DNA of 64,000 nucleotides from Paenibacillus fonticola DSM 21315 (GTDB taxonomy: Bacteria; Bacillota; Bacilli; Paenibacillales; Paenibacillaceae), in NCBI RefSeq assembly GCF_000381905.1, contig NZ_KB907248.1, positions 186,001 through 250,000 of the forward strand. Reading direction: 5' to 3'. Under the pieces are notes generated by a model. The model was not told the origin of the DNA, did not search any database, and saw only the letters and a list, made by a program, of their open reading frames with translations. Shown here in pieces: positions 53,058 through 62,203 of the stretch. The position numbers and the translations under genes were made by a program. The first letter of the stretch is position 1, and each line of letters opens with the position of its first letter.

Positions 53058-56000
53058 CGCTCTCCCTCCTCTACGCTTTGTTCGAGCAGCTCCCACAGCT
53101 TGTCTTTGCCCGGCTTGCTGAGCACATGGTAGGAGCTTCCCTCTATCGATTCTTCAAAGCGGCAGACCGGCTTGAATGCACAATACGTGCAGGCGGTCTC
53201 TGTTCCGAGCCGATATGGCGTAATTTGCACGTCTCCATCAGTAATTCTCGTTCCAATCTCGGTTACCGCGTGGCGGGCTGAATGCAGCAAAGTATGCCAT
53301 TGCTGCTCCGTAGCGACCGAAGCGCTGCTATAAAAGCCGCCGTCTGCCTTGACCGCAACCGGCAGTATATCGGAATAGCCTTTATCTAGAGCATGGTCCA
53401 TTTTGGCAATGACATCACGGTCCGCAAGCAGCAGCCCTCTCATCTTAAACCGCTTCAGCATTTCGAGGCTGGCCTGTTCGGAAGTCATGCCGTTGCTGCT
53501 TTGCAATAGTGGATTGTGCACATGAAAATACAGCGTCCCTGCCGGCAAAGCCCGCTCTCCGAGCCATGCCTCGGCAGAGGTCAGCAACACATCGAGGTAC
53601 GTCAGCATTTGCAATGATAAGCCGTAATACACTTCATGCAGCTTCAGATCGGTCTGGCTCGATTTATAATCAATCACCCGCAGCAATAAGCCCTGCTCTC
53701 CTTCCGCCACATCAACACGATCAATCCGCCCGACAATTTCCATTACGCATCCGTTAGGAAGCTGAAAGGTGAGCGGCGGCAACGTCTGGCCTGGCCCAAA
53801 ATCCAGCTCCAAACCAATCGGCTCGAAGCTGCCTCTTCTGGACTGCTCGCCGAGAATGACGGAGGCTCGGCCGACGATGTTTTTCAACTTCCGCGAAATG
53901 TAGCCATAACGCTTCGAGCTTAACAAGATTTCACCCTGCAGCTTCGGGGCAATCCGGTCCACAGCCATTTCCGCCTCCAACAGGCACTGTTCCGGCGTAA
54001 GACTGCCCCAGCTGCGGTTCTGCTCCTTGAATGTCAGCGCCATCGAACTGAGGGCCGCGTGAAACAGCTGCCCGATATCCGGCGCCTTTAATTTATAAAT
54101 TTGCCGTTCCTTCAGCCTCAGGCCATGCGACGCGAAATGCGAGAAAGGGCAGGCTGAAAACTTCTCCATCCTCGAGACGCTTGTCCGCAGGCGTTTGCCG
54201 TATAGCTTCCGGCTGGTTTCCGCCGTAAGGCCGCGCACCCGGTTGCGATAATCGAGCGAGCCGAGAAGCCTCGTAACTTTCCCATCCCAAGCGGGCTGCG
54301 TCTTGTACCACTGAAGTACATTCCACCACACGGGAGAAATCGGTTCACCGGCCTTCCACATTCGCAGCTGCCCTATTAACCGGGATAACGTCGGCACCGG
54401 CCGGGTAATATACTCCAGCTGCTCCTCTTCCCCGTCTTCCGCAGACGGTCTATCCGCAAGGAATCGCTCTTTAAGCGTAGGGAAAATCGTCTTCACGTGA
54501 CGAATAACCTCGGAAGGCAGCAGCGCCTTCCCCTCTTCATCTGCAAGCGGATAGCTGAGCCATAACGACTCGCTGGCCGCCGTTAATGCTTCATATATAA
54601 GGAAGCGTTCATCAAGCAGTCTCCGTGTCAGTCCGGGAGCAAGCTCTATGCCTAGCTCCGTCATCCGCATGCGCTCCTGATCGCTTAGCACGCCTTCTTC
54701 CTGTAAAGCGGCGGGCATGATGCCTTCATTAATGCCTAGCAGGAATAAATGCTTCACATGGCTGGAACGCGTCCGATCGGTGCTGCCGATCAGCACCTGA
54801 TCAAGGGACGGGGGAACCAGCGACAGCTTCAGATCCTGCAAACCGGTCTCCATAATACCGGTAAACATATCTAAACTCAGCTCTTCTTCCCCCATCATTT
54901 CCACAACTTGATCAAGCAGCTCAAGCACGGCGCTCCACAGCTGCCGGTGCTCCATCGCTTCCTGCGGAAGCCCTTTACGCTGCGCAGCATGGGCCAGCTT
55001 GTCCAAACGATGAGCAGCCTCGACGTCCTCAAGCAGCCTATAGACAGCGCTGCACATGTCCCGCGCATTTTTGCTGCGCTTCAATCTCGTTTCAAACGCC
55101 GCCAGCGGCGTAACGACGGCTTCCCGGCAGCGCTCCAGCACGAGCAGGCTCTCCTGTTCAGATTGGGCCTGGGCGGCCGGAAGATCAGCCGCTTCTAGCG
55201 ACAAGCTGGGCGCCCCTTTCCAAGGGCGTCCATCATTCCAGCGATAGCCTTGAATTCCGCTGGCCAGCACATAATTTTCAAGCTGATCCATATTGTTTCG
55301 CGTCAGGCTTCCATCCAGCGGCAACAAAAATTCACTTTTGACACAACGGAATACATCTTCATATTTCCAAAATTTCAGCACTACATCCAAAGCTCCGCGG
55401 AGCAGTTCGATTAGCGGATGATGCAGTACGCTTCGTTTCTGGTCCATAAAATACGGTATGCCGTACTCTTCAAATACGGTACCAATGATATGATCATAGT
55501 CGTCCAGATTTCTGACGAACAAAGCCATATCCCGCCATCTCTCACCCTGCTCTCTAGCCAGAGCGAGCATCGCCCGCGCCGCTCCTTCCACCTCCGAACG
55601 GCGGCTGCCGGCCGCCTGCAAAGATAAGGAATCCTGCAGATCGTCTGGCTCTGTCTTACCGGACCATGGAGTCCGGTATTCGTAGGCGGCCTCCAAATGA
55701 GATAATGTCTTATTGTTTCTAAACCGGGGATAAGGACGCGATCCCAGCACCTCTGTCTCTTGGATTGCAATACCGCAATCCTCTGCCAGCGCCCGGAGCT
55801 TCATATAAGTGACTGCTGTCGGATGGAATAAATTTAATTCATGTGGCAAAATTCCGTGATCATAAGGCTGATCCAATGTGAGCGATACCGTAACTGACGA
55901 AGCTACAGACATCAAAGCGCCGATCGCCTTATACTCCTGCGGCGTAAAAGTCTGAAAACCGTCAATCCAAATATCAGCCCCACGCAAAAAGGAGGAGCTC

Positions 56001-56581
56001 TTTGCACCCTCGGCTAATTTAACGACATGATCTTCCGCATCTATGTACAACCTGGACAACTCCTGATCGAATTCCCGATATATAATGCTTAAATCATGGA
56101 GCTTGTCGTGAAGAAGCCGAGACTCGCTAGCTGAACTATCCAGTATTTCCACATATTTATCAAGTCCCGTAAAATCAGTTAGGTGCTTCTTCAGTTCGCT
56201 ATACAGCGTATTGATTCGATCGATTAACCCGAGCTGATCGCCGGACTGCTTAAATAATCTCAACTCTCCTCTATGTCTGCGCATAATTTTGTAGAGGAGC
56301 ATCTTCTTGCCTTCATCGCTGATCGGTATGAGTGCGGATCCCCCGGTTTCCTGCATTACACGCAGAGCCAATCGGTGGAAACCGAGCACCTGAGCTCTTA
56401 TCGTGCCCTTTAAATGTTCCGACTGGACGATCGCCTGTTCGATTTGAAAAGTCCCCTGTTCTGGGGCAAGTAAAATGATAGGCGTCCCGTTCGGCTCCTC
56501 TCTCAGGAGTGAAGTAATCCGCTCCAGAATCAGGCTGCTTTTGCCGCTTCCGGAACGGCCGATAATAAATTGAACTGACAT
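53054..56581 (-). CDS. addB: ATP-dependent nuclease subunit B (AddB)
   Basis: 1175 aa partner of AddA. Start at ATG 56581 (MSVQFIIGRSGSGKSSL) with GGAGG 6 nt upstream. N-terminal P-loop GRSGSGKS (residues 8-15), inactive helicase fold, C-terminal nuclease domain with RVIDYKSSQTDLKL and the four iron-sulfur cysteines: CPFSHFASHG near residue 800 and CTYCAFKPVC near 1125. The set is complete, so the subunit should be active. It opens the addB-addA-sbcD-sbcC run. Confidence 0.97.
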   Translation of the reverse strand: MSVQFIIGRSGSGKSSLILERITSLLREEPNGTPIILLAPEQGTFQIEQAIVQSEHLKGTIRAQVLGFHRLALRVMQETGGSALIPISDEGKKMLLYKIMRRHRGELRLFKQSGDQLGLIDRINTLYSELKKHLTDFTGLDKYVEILDSSASESRLLHDKLHDLSIIYREFDQELSRLYIDAEDHVVKLAEGAKSSSFLRGADIWIDGFQTFTPQEYKAIGALMSVASSVTVSLTLDQPYDHGILPHELNLFHPTAVTYMKLRALAEDCGIAIQETEVLGSRPYPRFRNNKTLSHLEAAYEYRTPWSGKTEPDDLQDSLSLQAAGSRRSEVEGAARAMLALAREQGERWRDMALFVRNLDDYDHIIGTVFEEYGIPYFMDQKRSVLHHPLIELLRGALDVVLKFWKYEDVFRCVKSEFLLPLDGSLTRNNMDQLENYVLASGIQGYRWNDGRPWKGAPSLSLEAADLPAAQAQSEQESLLVLERCREAVVTPLAAFETRLKRSKNARDMCSAVYRLLEDVEAAHRLDKLAHAAQRKGLPQEAMEHRQLWSAVLELLDQVVEMMGEEELSLDMFTGIMETGLQDLKLSLVPPSLDQVLIGSTDRTRSSHVKHLFLLGINEGIMPAALQEEGVLSDQERMRMTELGIELAPGLTRRLLDERFLIYEALTAASESLWLSYPLADEEGKALLPSEVIRHVKTIFPTLKERFLADRPSAEDGEEEQLEYITRPVPTLSRLIGQLRMWKAGEPISPVWWNVLQWYKTQPAWDGKVTRLLGSLDYRNRVRGLTAETSRKLYGKRLRTSVSRMEKFSACPFSHFASHGLRLKERQIYKLKAPDIGQLFHAALSSMALTFKEQNRSWGSLTPEQCLLEAEMAVDRIAPKLQGEILLSSKRYGYISRKLKNIVGRASVILGEQSRRGSFEPIGLELDFGPGQTLPPLTFQLPNGCVMEIVGRIDRVDVAEGEQGLLLRVIDYKSSQTDLKLHEVYYGLSLQMLTYLDVLLTSAEAWLGERALPAGTLYFHVHNPLLQSSNGMTSEQASLEMLKRFKMRGLLLADRDVIAKMDHALDKGYSDILPVAVKADGGFYSSASVATEQQWHTLLHSARHAVTEIGTRITDGDVQITPYRLGTETACTYCAFKPVCRFEESIEGSSYHVLSKPGKDKLWELLEQSVEEGER

Positions 56582-56631
56582 GGAGTGCCTCCTAAACAAA
56601 TAATGGCCTCTATTCTAAATTTCTGTAATTC

Positions 56632-56640
56632 ATTATATCA
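56632..56640 (-). promoter_or_regulatory. Extended -10 promoter of addB
   Basis: TGA-TATAAT on the minus strand, about 50 nt before the addB start; no convincing -35 at 17 nt. Confidence 0.5.
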
Positions 56641-56670
56641 TATCCATAAAGTGTTTAGCGCCTGAAACAA

Positions 56671-56682
56671 GAATGTATGTTC
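56671..56682. promoter_or_regulatory. LexA/DinR-like box upstream of addB
   Basis: On the minus strand AGAACATACATTCT matches the Bacillus DinR pattern CGAACRNRYGTTYG at 11 of 14 positions, with one change in the GAAC-N4-GTTC core. It lies about 35 nt upstream of the -10. A chance match is possible. Confidence 0.3.
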
Positions 56683-56706
56683 TGTCAATTTCCATAAAAA
56701 AAAGCC

Positions 56707-56753
56707 AAAAAGCCGGGCAAAGGAACAAGCCATTCCCTGCCGGGCTTTTTTTT
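56707..56753 (-). terminator. Terminator after the RlmI-type methyltransferase gene
   Basis: Long hairpin AAAAAGCC...GGCTTTTT with GGGCA/TGCC inner pairs and one G/G mismatch; minus-strand exit has GGCTTTTTGGCTTTTTTTT. Confidence 0.8.
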
Positions 56754-56810
56754 CAGTCAAATTTTCCGGTTAAAATGATGAAGTGCCGGCATTGCAGTTT
56801 CTGCAACTGA

Positions 56811-58181
56811 TCAGAACGACTTCGTCCGTACCTCAAAGATAGCAAATTTCAAATAGTGCCCTTCATTCACCCCTAATATTTGCGGATGATCTTTCCCTGC
56901 TGCCCGCCATTCGACAAGGCGCAAAATCTTGCCCGCATCGACAGCGGCATCCTGGATTGTCTGTAAAAACAGCTCCGGCTTCATATGGTACGAGCAGCTC
57001 GCCGTAACTAAATATCCGCCTTCATTGACCAGCTTCAAGCCGTGCAGGTTAATGTCTTTGTAGCCCCGGCAAGCCCCTTTGACCGCGCCCTTTGTCTTGG
57101 CAAAGGCCGGCGGATCGAGAATAACGACATCCCACGTCCGGCCTCCGCCAGCCGTCATCGGAAGCGAAGTATCGACTTTAGCGTGATCGGCCGCGCGTTC
57201 GCGGCGCTCATTCAAGCCTTTAACCTGACTGCGCAAATAGTCAAAGGCATCCGCCACCACAAATTCTACCCGGTCCTCAAATCCGTTCAGCCTGACATTT
57301 TCGCGTGCGCTCTCGATCGCATGTTCCGAAATATCGAGGCAGGTTACCTTCTTGGCGCCATACTTGCAAGCATGAAGTGTAAAGCTTCCCGTATGGGAGA
57401 AACATTCCAGCACGGTGGCCCCATCCCAATAAGGGAACGTAACCTCTTTGCCTTTCCGGTTCACCGGAACCGTTCTGAAACCTCCGTCTTCCGACGGAAG
57501 CTGCTGGAGCGAAATGCCGCTTCGTTCTCCCCAGCCGCCCATTAACGGCTCGATGGATGCACGGTTCTCACGCTGATCAAAGAAATATCCCGTCTTCTGT
57601 CCTTGCCAAATGTCCACTTTGATCAACAGACCGTTTTCCGTTACGGTGACATGCTGAGGGGGGCTGCCATAAAGCGGTCCCTTCACTTCTTCAAGCCCCT
57701 CCAGTTCCCGCACGGAAACATCACTCCGCTCATATATGCCGGTTGGCTCCAGGACCGAGACAAGCGCTTCAACAATGCTGCTGCGGCAGCGGTCCATGCC
57801 GAGAGTCAACAATTGCACGACAACAATATCGCCGAAGCGGTCCACAATCAGTCCCGGTAAGAAGTCCGCCTCTCCATAAACCAAACGGTAAGCATTATCC
57901 TGGACGAAACGCCGGCGATGAGCGAGGCATTGCTCGAAGCGCCGGATAAAAAATGCGGTATCCATCGCTTGCAGCGGCTCGTAGGATACGACCCGGACCG
58001 TAATTTGCGATGCGGGATTATAATAGCCGGCAGCAAGGAACTTGCCCCTCCAGTCCAGTACAGACACAAGACTGCCTGGCTCTGGCTCGCCTTCTATTTT
58101 TTCTATTTCATTGTTGTAGATCCAAGGGTGTCCTTGTTCCAGCCTCTTTCTGCGGCCTCGTTGTAAAATGACAGATGGCAC
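56811..58181 (-). CDS. Class I rRNA methyltransferase, RlmI/YwbD type
   Basis: 456 aa. GTG 58181 (VPSVILQRGRRKRLEQGHPWIYNNEI) lies 8 nt after GAGGAG; the GTG three codons earlier sits within the site. PUA domain at residues 1-75, EEHD-like middle domain, then SAM methyltransferase (VLECFSHTGSFTLHACKYGAKKVTCLDISEHAIESARENV, and ILDPPAFAKTKGAVKG). The family methylates C5 of a cytosine in 23S rRNA. An insert of about 45 residues separates GQKTGYFFDQRENRA from VLECFSHTGSF, longer than I expect for RlmI. Confidence 0.9.
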   Translation of the reverse strand: MPSVILQRGRRKRLEQGHPWIYNNEIEKIEGEPEPGSLVSVLDWRGKFLAAGYYNPASQITVRVVSYEPLQAMDTAFFIRRFEQCLAHRRRFVQDNAYRLVYGEADFLPGLIVDRFGDIVVVQLLTLGMDRCRSSIVEALVSVLEPTGIYERSDVSVRELEGLEEVKGPLYGSPPQHVTVTENGLLIKVDIWQGQKTGYFFDQRENRASIEPLMGGWGERSGISLQQLPSEDGGFRTVPVNRKGKEVTFPYWDGATVLECFSHTGSFTLHACKYGAKKVTCLDISEHAIESARENVRLNGFEDRVEFVVADAFDYLRSQVKGLNERRERAADHAKVDTSLPMTAGGGRTWDVVILDPPAFAKTKGAVKGACRGYKDINLHGLKLVNEGGYLVTASCSYHMKPELFLQTIQDAAVDAGKILRLVEWRAAGKDHPQILGVNEGHYLKFAIFEVRTKSF

Positions 58182-58327
58182 GCTGCTCACTCCTCATCTT
58201 GTTTAATTTAATCTTCTTTTGTTCACTTCCCACGTGCGGTCTAACCTCGTTACAGCTTTGCATGAGAGCCGAAAGCATCGCATACATATATGTAACTTGT
58301 ACATCTCGATATAAGAGGAGGGAGCTC

Positions 58328-59362
58328 ATGTTTCACGATATTGTGTTCCCGGCAACGTTCGGCTTTGCCCTGTTTCTGCTCGGCATGAAAATTATGGAGG
58401 CCGCTTTGCAAGCCTGGGCAGGCCCAAGGCTGATCAAGCTGCTCCAAATGTCCACGCGGACTCCGTGGACCGGGCTGTTATCCAGCACGCTTATAACCGC
58501 TGTGCTGCAAAGCAGTACGGCGATCACCGTCATGACGATCGGCCTTGTTAATGCCGGGTTACTATCTTACGGACGGACACTTGGCATTATCCTCGGCGGC
58601 AATATCGGCACCTGCCTGACCACAGAATTGATCGCCCTGAACATTTCCCGCATAGGTATCCCGCTGCTTGCCGGTTCCTTTATTTTCTGGGCTGCGGCAG
58701 TGATGAGCGAAGAATTTACCCCGCGCCATAGAAAAACCGGCGCTTTCTGGACAGGGATGCTAAAACCGCTGCAATTCGGTTCGCTGGCCGTATTCGGATT
58801 CAGCCTGATCATGATCGCGATTACCTGGATGCAATCGATCGGGCCGGCGCTTGAATCCCGCGGCATAATCCGATGGTTACTGGAACATGCGGCAGACAGT
58901 CTTGCCTGGGGGGCTCTGGCAGGAGCAATCCTTACCGCGCTCATTCATAGCAGCGCAGCCGTGATCGCAATGACGATGGGGCTCGTCGCCACCGGAACGC
59001 TTCCTGTCGAATTTGGCATCGCTATGGTGATCGGTTCCAATGTCGGCACCTGCATTACGCCATTGATCGCCTCAATCGGCAGCTCACGTTCAGGACGGTT
59101 TGTCGCCTGGTCGCATGTCATTCTCAACCTGGCCGGCGCCTGTTTGTTCATGCCCCTTATTCCATTGCTGGGATCTGCCGCCGCCTGGCTCAGCGCCGAT
59201 CCGGGGGCTCAAATCGCACATACGCAGACGATTTTCAACATAGCCTGTTCCTTGCTGGCACTGCCGTTTTGCTACCTGCCTATTTGGTCAAGACTCGATG
59301 GGCCGAAACATCCGCCGACGACAGCTCCGGCTGCAGCTTCCTCCGCCAAAATTCGTGATTAA
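58328..59362 (+). CDS. yqeW: Na/Pi cotransporter family protein (YqeW-like)
   Basis: 344 aa, from ATG 58328 (MFHDIVFPATFGFALFLLG) with GAGGAGG upstream; 51 earlier in-frame codons are rejected. Two inverted-repeat halves each carry the family motif: TAVLQSSTAITVMTIGLVNAG near residue 55 and TALIHSSAAVIAMTMGLVATG near 205, with GGNIGTCLT and GSNVGTCIT. About nine membrane segments. Moves phosphate with sodium, by family. In Bacillus subtilis yqeW follows mtaB; here it is on the opposite strand beyond the Nudix gene. Confidence 0.9.
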   Translation: MFHDIVFPATFGFALFLLGMKIMEAALQAWAGPRLIKLLQMSTRTPWTGLLSSTLITAVLQSSTAITVMTIGLVNAGLLSYGRTLGIILGGNIGTCLTTELIALNISRIGIPLLAGSFIFWAAAVMSEEFTPRHRKTGAFWTGMLKPLQFGSLAVFGFSLIMIAITWMQSIGPALESRGIIRWLLEHAADSLAWGALAGAILTALIHSSAAVIAMTMGLVATGTLPVEFGIAMVIGSNVGTCITPLIASIGSSRSGRFVAWSHVILNLAGACLFMPLIPLLGSAAAWLSADPGAQIAHTQTIFNIACSLLALPFCYLPIWSRLDGPKHPPTTAPAAASSAKIRD

Positions 59363-59790
59363 AAGTTAACGCCAAGCAATTTTAAAGCTTTTTCCAAAAT
59401 AAAATCATTGTTATCATAGCCATCATTACACTGTCTTTCCCAAGCCACTAGAGGTTCATACCAGGCCACGCTGCGGATTTCCTCCGTTTGCGGCCTCAGC
59501 GTACCTCCCTCGCTCTCAACAAGGTAGTAGTGCACTTCCTTTTGGATATCTCCATACTTCGGATGATGATAAGTATAAGCAATAATATCGACAGGCTGAT
59601 CAATTCGCCCGATAATACCGGTTTCCTCGCGGATTTCACGAAGCGCGGTTTGCTCTATCGTCTCTCCGCCTTCTCTTTTACCCTTAGCAAACGATATTTT
59701 ACCGTACCGATCGGTTATGAGCTGAATTTGCAATTGTCCCGCTTTTTTGCGATAGACAACGCCCCCTGCCGAAATTTGCTTGAATGACAT
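59359..59790 (-). CDS. Nudix hydrolase
   Basis: 143 aa. Complete Nudix box GKREGGETIEQTALREIREETGI near residues 37-59. Hydrophobic strand ISAGGVVYRK before it and AWYEPLVAWERQ after it. AAGGAG precedes ATG 59790. It hydrolyses a nucleoside diphosphate derivative of unknown identity. Its stop overlaps the stop of the convergent Na/Pi gene, leaving no room for a terminator between them. Confidence 0.93.
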   Translation of the reverse strand: MSFKQISAGGVVYRKKAGQLQIQLITDRYGKISFAKGKREGGETIEQTALREIREETGIIGRIDQPVDIIAYTYHHPKYGDIQKEVHYYLVESEGGTLRPQTEEIRSVAWYEPLVAWERQCNDGYDNNDFILEKALKLLGVNF

Positions 59791-59926
59791 CGTATGATCA
59801 CTCCTTATTATTGAACCATCTCTGAAATGAGATATCGGCTTGTTAGACTTGTTGGTTTGTTTGGTTTGTTTGGCTTATCCAACTTGCACCAGCTGTACCT
59901 GGTAGCTCCGGACCCTAATTGACAAC

Positions 59927-59956
59927 AAGGACTTCACCCCTAGGGGTGAAATCCTT
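59927..59956. terminator. Palindromic hairpin between mtaB and the Nudix gene
   Basis: AAGGAcTTCACCCC-TA-GGGGTGAAaTCCTT: 13 pairs with one mismatch. The minus-strand exit is CCTTGTTGTC, a poor U-tract, so it may be a weak terminator of mtaB or an operator-like palindrome. Confidence 0.45.
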
Positions 59957-59993
59957 GAAGGTGGATATGATATTTACCCGTTAGTCGCCCTGT

Positions 59994-61337
59994 CTAGGCC
60001 AATGCTTTTGAAGAGGTCTCATCCATAATGCGGACGAGCTGCCCGCGGCAGGTGTTCACGTCAGCTTCGATCAGCTTAACCCGGCATACTTTGCCCGTCA
60101 GATCCTGCGCCGCTTCAAAGCGAATCTGCAGATAATTGTCGCTAAACCCGGTAACATGGCCTTGCCCTGACAAGCCCTTCTCATCTTTCTCAGGAATAAC
60201 ATCCAGCACTTGGCCAACGAATTTCTGGGCGTAGGCAAGCTGCATTGCCTCCGAAAGCTCGATCAGCTCATGAACGCGGGCATGCTTCACTTCTTCCTCA
60301 ACCTGGTCTTCCATCCGGGCTGCTGGCGTACCCGTACGCTTGGAGTAAGGGAACACATGCATTTCGGAGAAACCGATCCGCTTAATCGCCTCAAAACCTT
60401 CCCTAAACAGCTCATCCGTCTCTCCAGGGAAACCGACGATAATATCCGTCGTAATCGCCACATCCGGCATAAATTCACGGATCATCCGGATTTTATCTTC
60501 GAATTCCTCAATCGTATATTTACGCCGCATCCGTTTCAGCACCTCGTTGCTGCCTGCTTGCAGCGGAATGTGGAAGTGACGGCACATTTTGCTCGAACCC
60601 TTCAACACTTCCAGCATCTTTGCATCGATTTGACTCGCTTCAATCGAGCTTATACGGACACGTTCCAATCCGTCAACCTTGTCTAGTTCCCAAAGCAGAT
60701 CGGATAAGCGATAATTTTCGAGATCATCCCCGTAGCCCCCGGTATGAATACCCGTGAGCACGATTTCCTTATATCCTGCCGCGACAAGCTGTTTTGCCTG
60801 ATTAACAACGCTCTGTGGCTCCCGGCTGCGCGACAGTCCGCGTGACCACGGAATGATACAGAAAGTGCAGAAGTTGTTGCAGCCTTCCTGAATCTTAAGG
60901 AACGCGCGCGTTCGGTCCGCGAAGTCCGGTACGTCAAGCTCTTCAAACTCGCGAGTTTTCATGATGTTGCGAACAGCATTAATCGGCTGGCGCTGCTCCT
61001 GAATTTGCCCAATAAGCGGCATAATGTTTTCACGGTCCTGTGTGCCGATGACCAGATCCACCCCTGGAATATCTAGAATTTCAGCGGGTGACGTCTGGGC
61101 ATAGCAGCCGGTAACCGCGACGATGGCGTCTGGATTGCGGCGAATAGCCCGGCGGATAATTTGCCGTGATTTTTTATCACCTGTATTGGTCACCGTACAC
61201 GTATTAATTAAATAAACATCAGCGGTCTGTTCAAAGTCGACCTGCTCGTAGCCTTCATTTTTAAACAGCTGCCAAATGGCTTCCGTATCGTAAAAATTGA
61301 CTTTGCATCCTAAAGTGTAAAAAGCGACGGATGGCAT
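59994..61337 (-). CDS. mtaB: tRNA t6A37 methylthiotransferase MtaB (YqeV)
   Basis: 447 aa radical-SAM enzyme that turns t6A37 into ms2t6A37 in tRNA. N-terminal domain with FYTLGCKVN and the Cys residues INTCTVTN and VTGCYAQ for one Fe-S cluster; radical SAM CNNFCTFCIIPWSRG near residue 150; TRAM at the C-terminus. GGGGGAG precedes ATG 61337. It follows rsmE by 2 nt, the order yqeT-yqeU-yqeV in Bacillus subtilis. Confidence 0.97.
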   Translation of the reverse strand: MPSVAFYTLGCKVNFYDTEAIWQLFKNEGYEQVDFEQTADVYLINTCTVTNTGDKKSRQIIRRAIRRNPDAIVAVTGCYAQTSPAEILDIPGVDLVIGTQDRENIMPLIGQIQEQRQPINAVRNIMKTREFEELDVPDFADRTRAFLKIQEGCNNFCTFCIIPWSRGLSRSREPQSVVNQAKQLVAAGYKEIVLTGIHTGGYGDDLENYRLSDLLWELDKVDGLERVRISSIEASQIDAKMLEVLKGSSKMCRHFHIPLQAGSNEVLKRMRRKYTIEEFEDKIRMIREFMPDVAITTDIIVGFPGETDELFREGFEAIKRIGFSEMHVFPYSKRTGTPAARMEDQVEEEVKHARVHELIELSEAMQLAYAQKFVGQVLDVIPEKDEKGLSGQGHVTGFSDNYLQIRFEAAQDLTGKVCRVKLIEADVNTCRGQLVRIMDETSSKALA

Positions 61338-61339
61338 TG

Positions 61340-62113
61340 CTATCTCTCCCCCATTTCTCCGGATTCATACATGATGCAGGTCAGGGCGGCCATCCCAGCC
61401 GTCTCCGTCCTTAATATTCGTCGTCCCAAACCTACGGACACGGCTCCAGCGGCTTCCAGCTGACCTATTTCGTGTTCGGTAAACCCGCCTTCCGGGCCGA
61501 TGGCAATAAGCACACGGGGCGCGCCGCCATGATTTTGCGATTGCATCTTCTCGGCAAAAGGCTTCAGCACGTCCCGCAGCTGCAGGCCGTGCTCCTTCTC
61601 ATAGCATACGCAAACGAGGTCATGCTCAGGCAGCTCCGCAAGCAGGCTTTTCCAAGATACGGGCGGGACAACTGCCGGTATTTTGCTGCGATGAGCCTGT
61701 TCAGCCGCTTCCTTGGCGATTTTGCGCCAGCGTGCTGTTCGCTTCTCTTCTTTTTTCTGATCGTACTGAACGACCGTCCGTTCGGATAGAAAGGGCAAGA
61801 AGGAAGCGGCGCCAATTTCGGTACATTTCTGGATGATGATCTCCATCTTATCGCCTTTAGGCAAGCTTTGGGCTATAGTCACGTGAACGCGCGGCTCTCC
61901 GCTTCCCTCAAGCTGCTCCACAATCCGAGCCGACACTTGCTGCGGCAAAATTTCTACAATTTCGACAAGCGCTTCCCTGGAAGCACCGTCACTTACAATT
62001 AACTTATCCTTCGGCTTGGAGCGCATCACTTTGCTAATATGGCGGGCGTCCTCACCGCTTATGCTTACTGTCTCATCCCCAAACTGTCCGGGATCAATAA
62101 AATAGCGCTGCAT
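61340..62113 (-). CDS. rsmE: 16S rRNA m3U1498 methyltransferase RsmE (YqeU)
   Basis: 257 aa SPOUT methyltransferase. N-terminal PUA-like domain (GEDARHISKVMRSKPKDKLIVSDG), then the knotted domain: VTIAQSLPKGDKMEIIIQKCTEIGA and AIGPEGGFTEHEIGQLEAAG, LGRRILRTETAGMAALT. GAGG precedes ATG 62113. Coupled to mtaB, 2 nt downstream. Confidence 0.97.
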   Translation of the reverse strand: MQRYFIDPGQFGDETVSISGEDARHISKVMRSKPKDKLIVSDGASREALVEIVEILPQQVSARIVEQLEGSGEPRVHVTIAQSLPKGDKMEIIIQKCTEIGAASFLPFLSERTVVQYDQKKEEKRTARWRKIAKEAAEQAHRSKIPAVVPPVSWKSLLAELPEHDLVCVCYEKEHGLQLRDVLKPFAEKMQSQNHGGAPRVLIAIGPEGGFTEHEIGQLEAAGAVSVGLGRRILRTETAGMAALTCIMYESGEMGER

Positions 62114-62203
62114 TTGTTATCAACCTCACCTTAATCACCAAAGAACATCATACAACTTTTAAATAACGGATTCCACTATTTATTGCTGAAAAAGAATGGG
62201 GAA

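Noticed and set aside
59845..59882. GTTTG-type tandem repeat
   Set aside because: Only a few imperfect copies in a short T/G-rich run; no sign of function or mobility.
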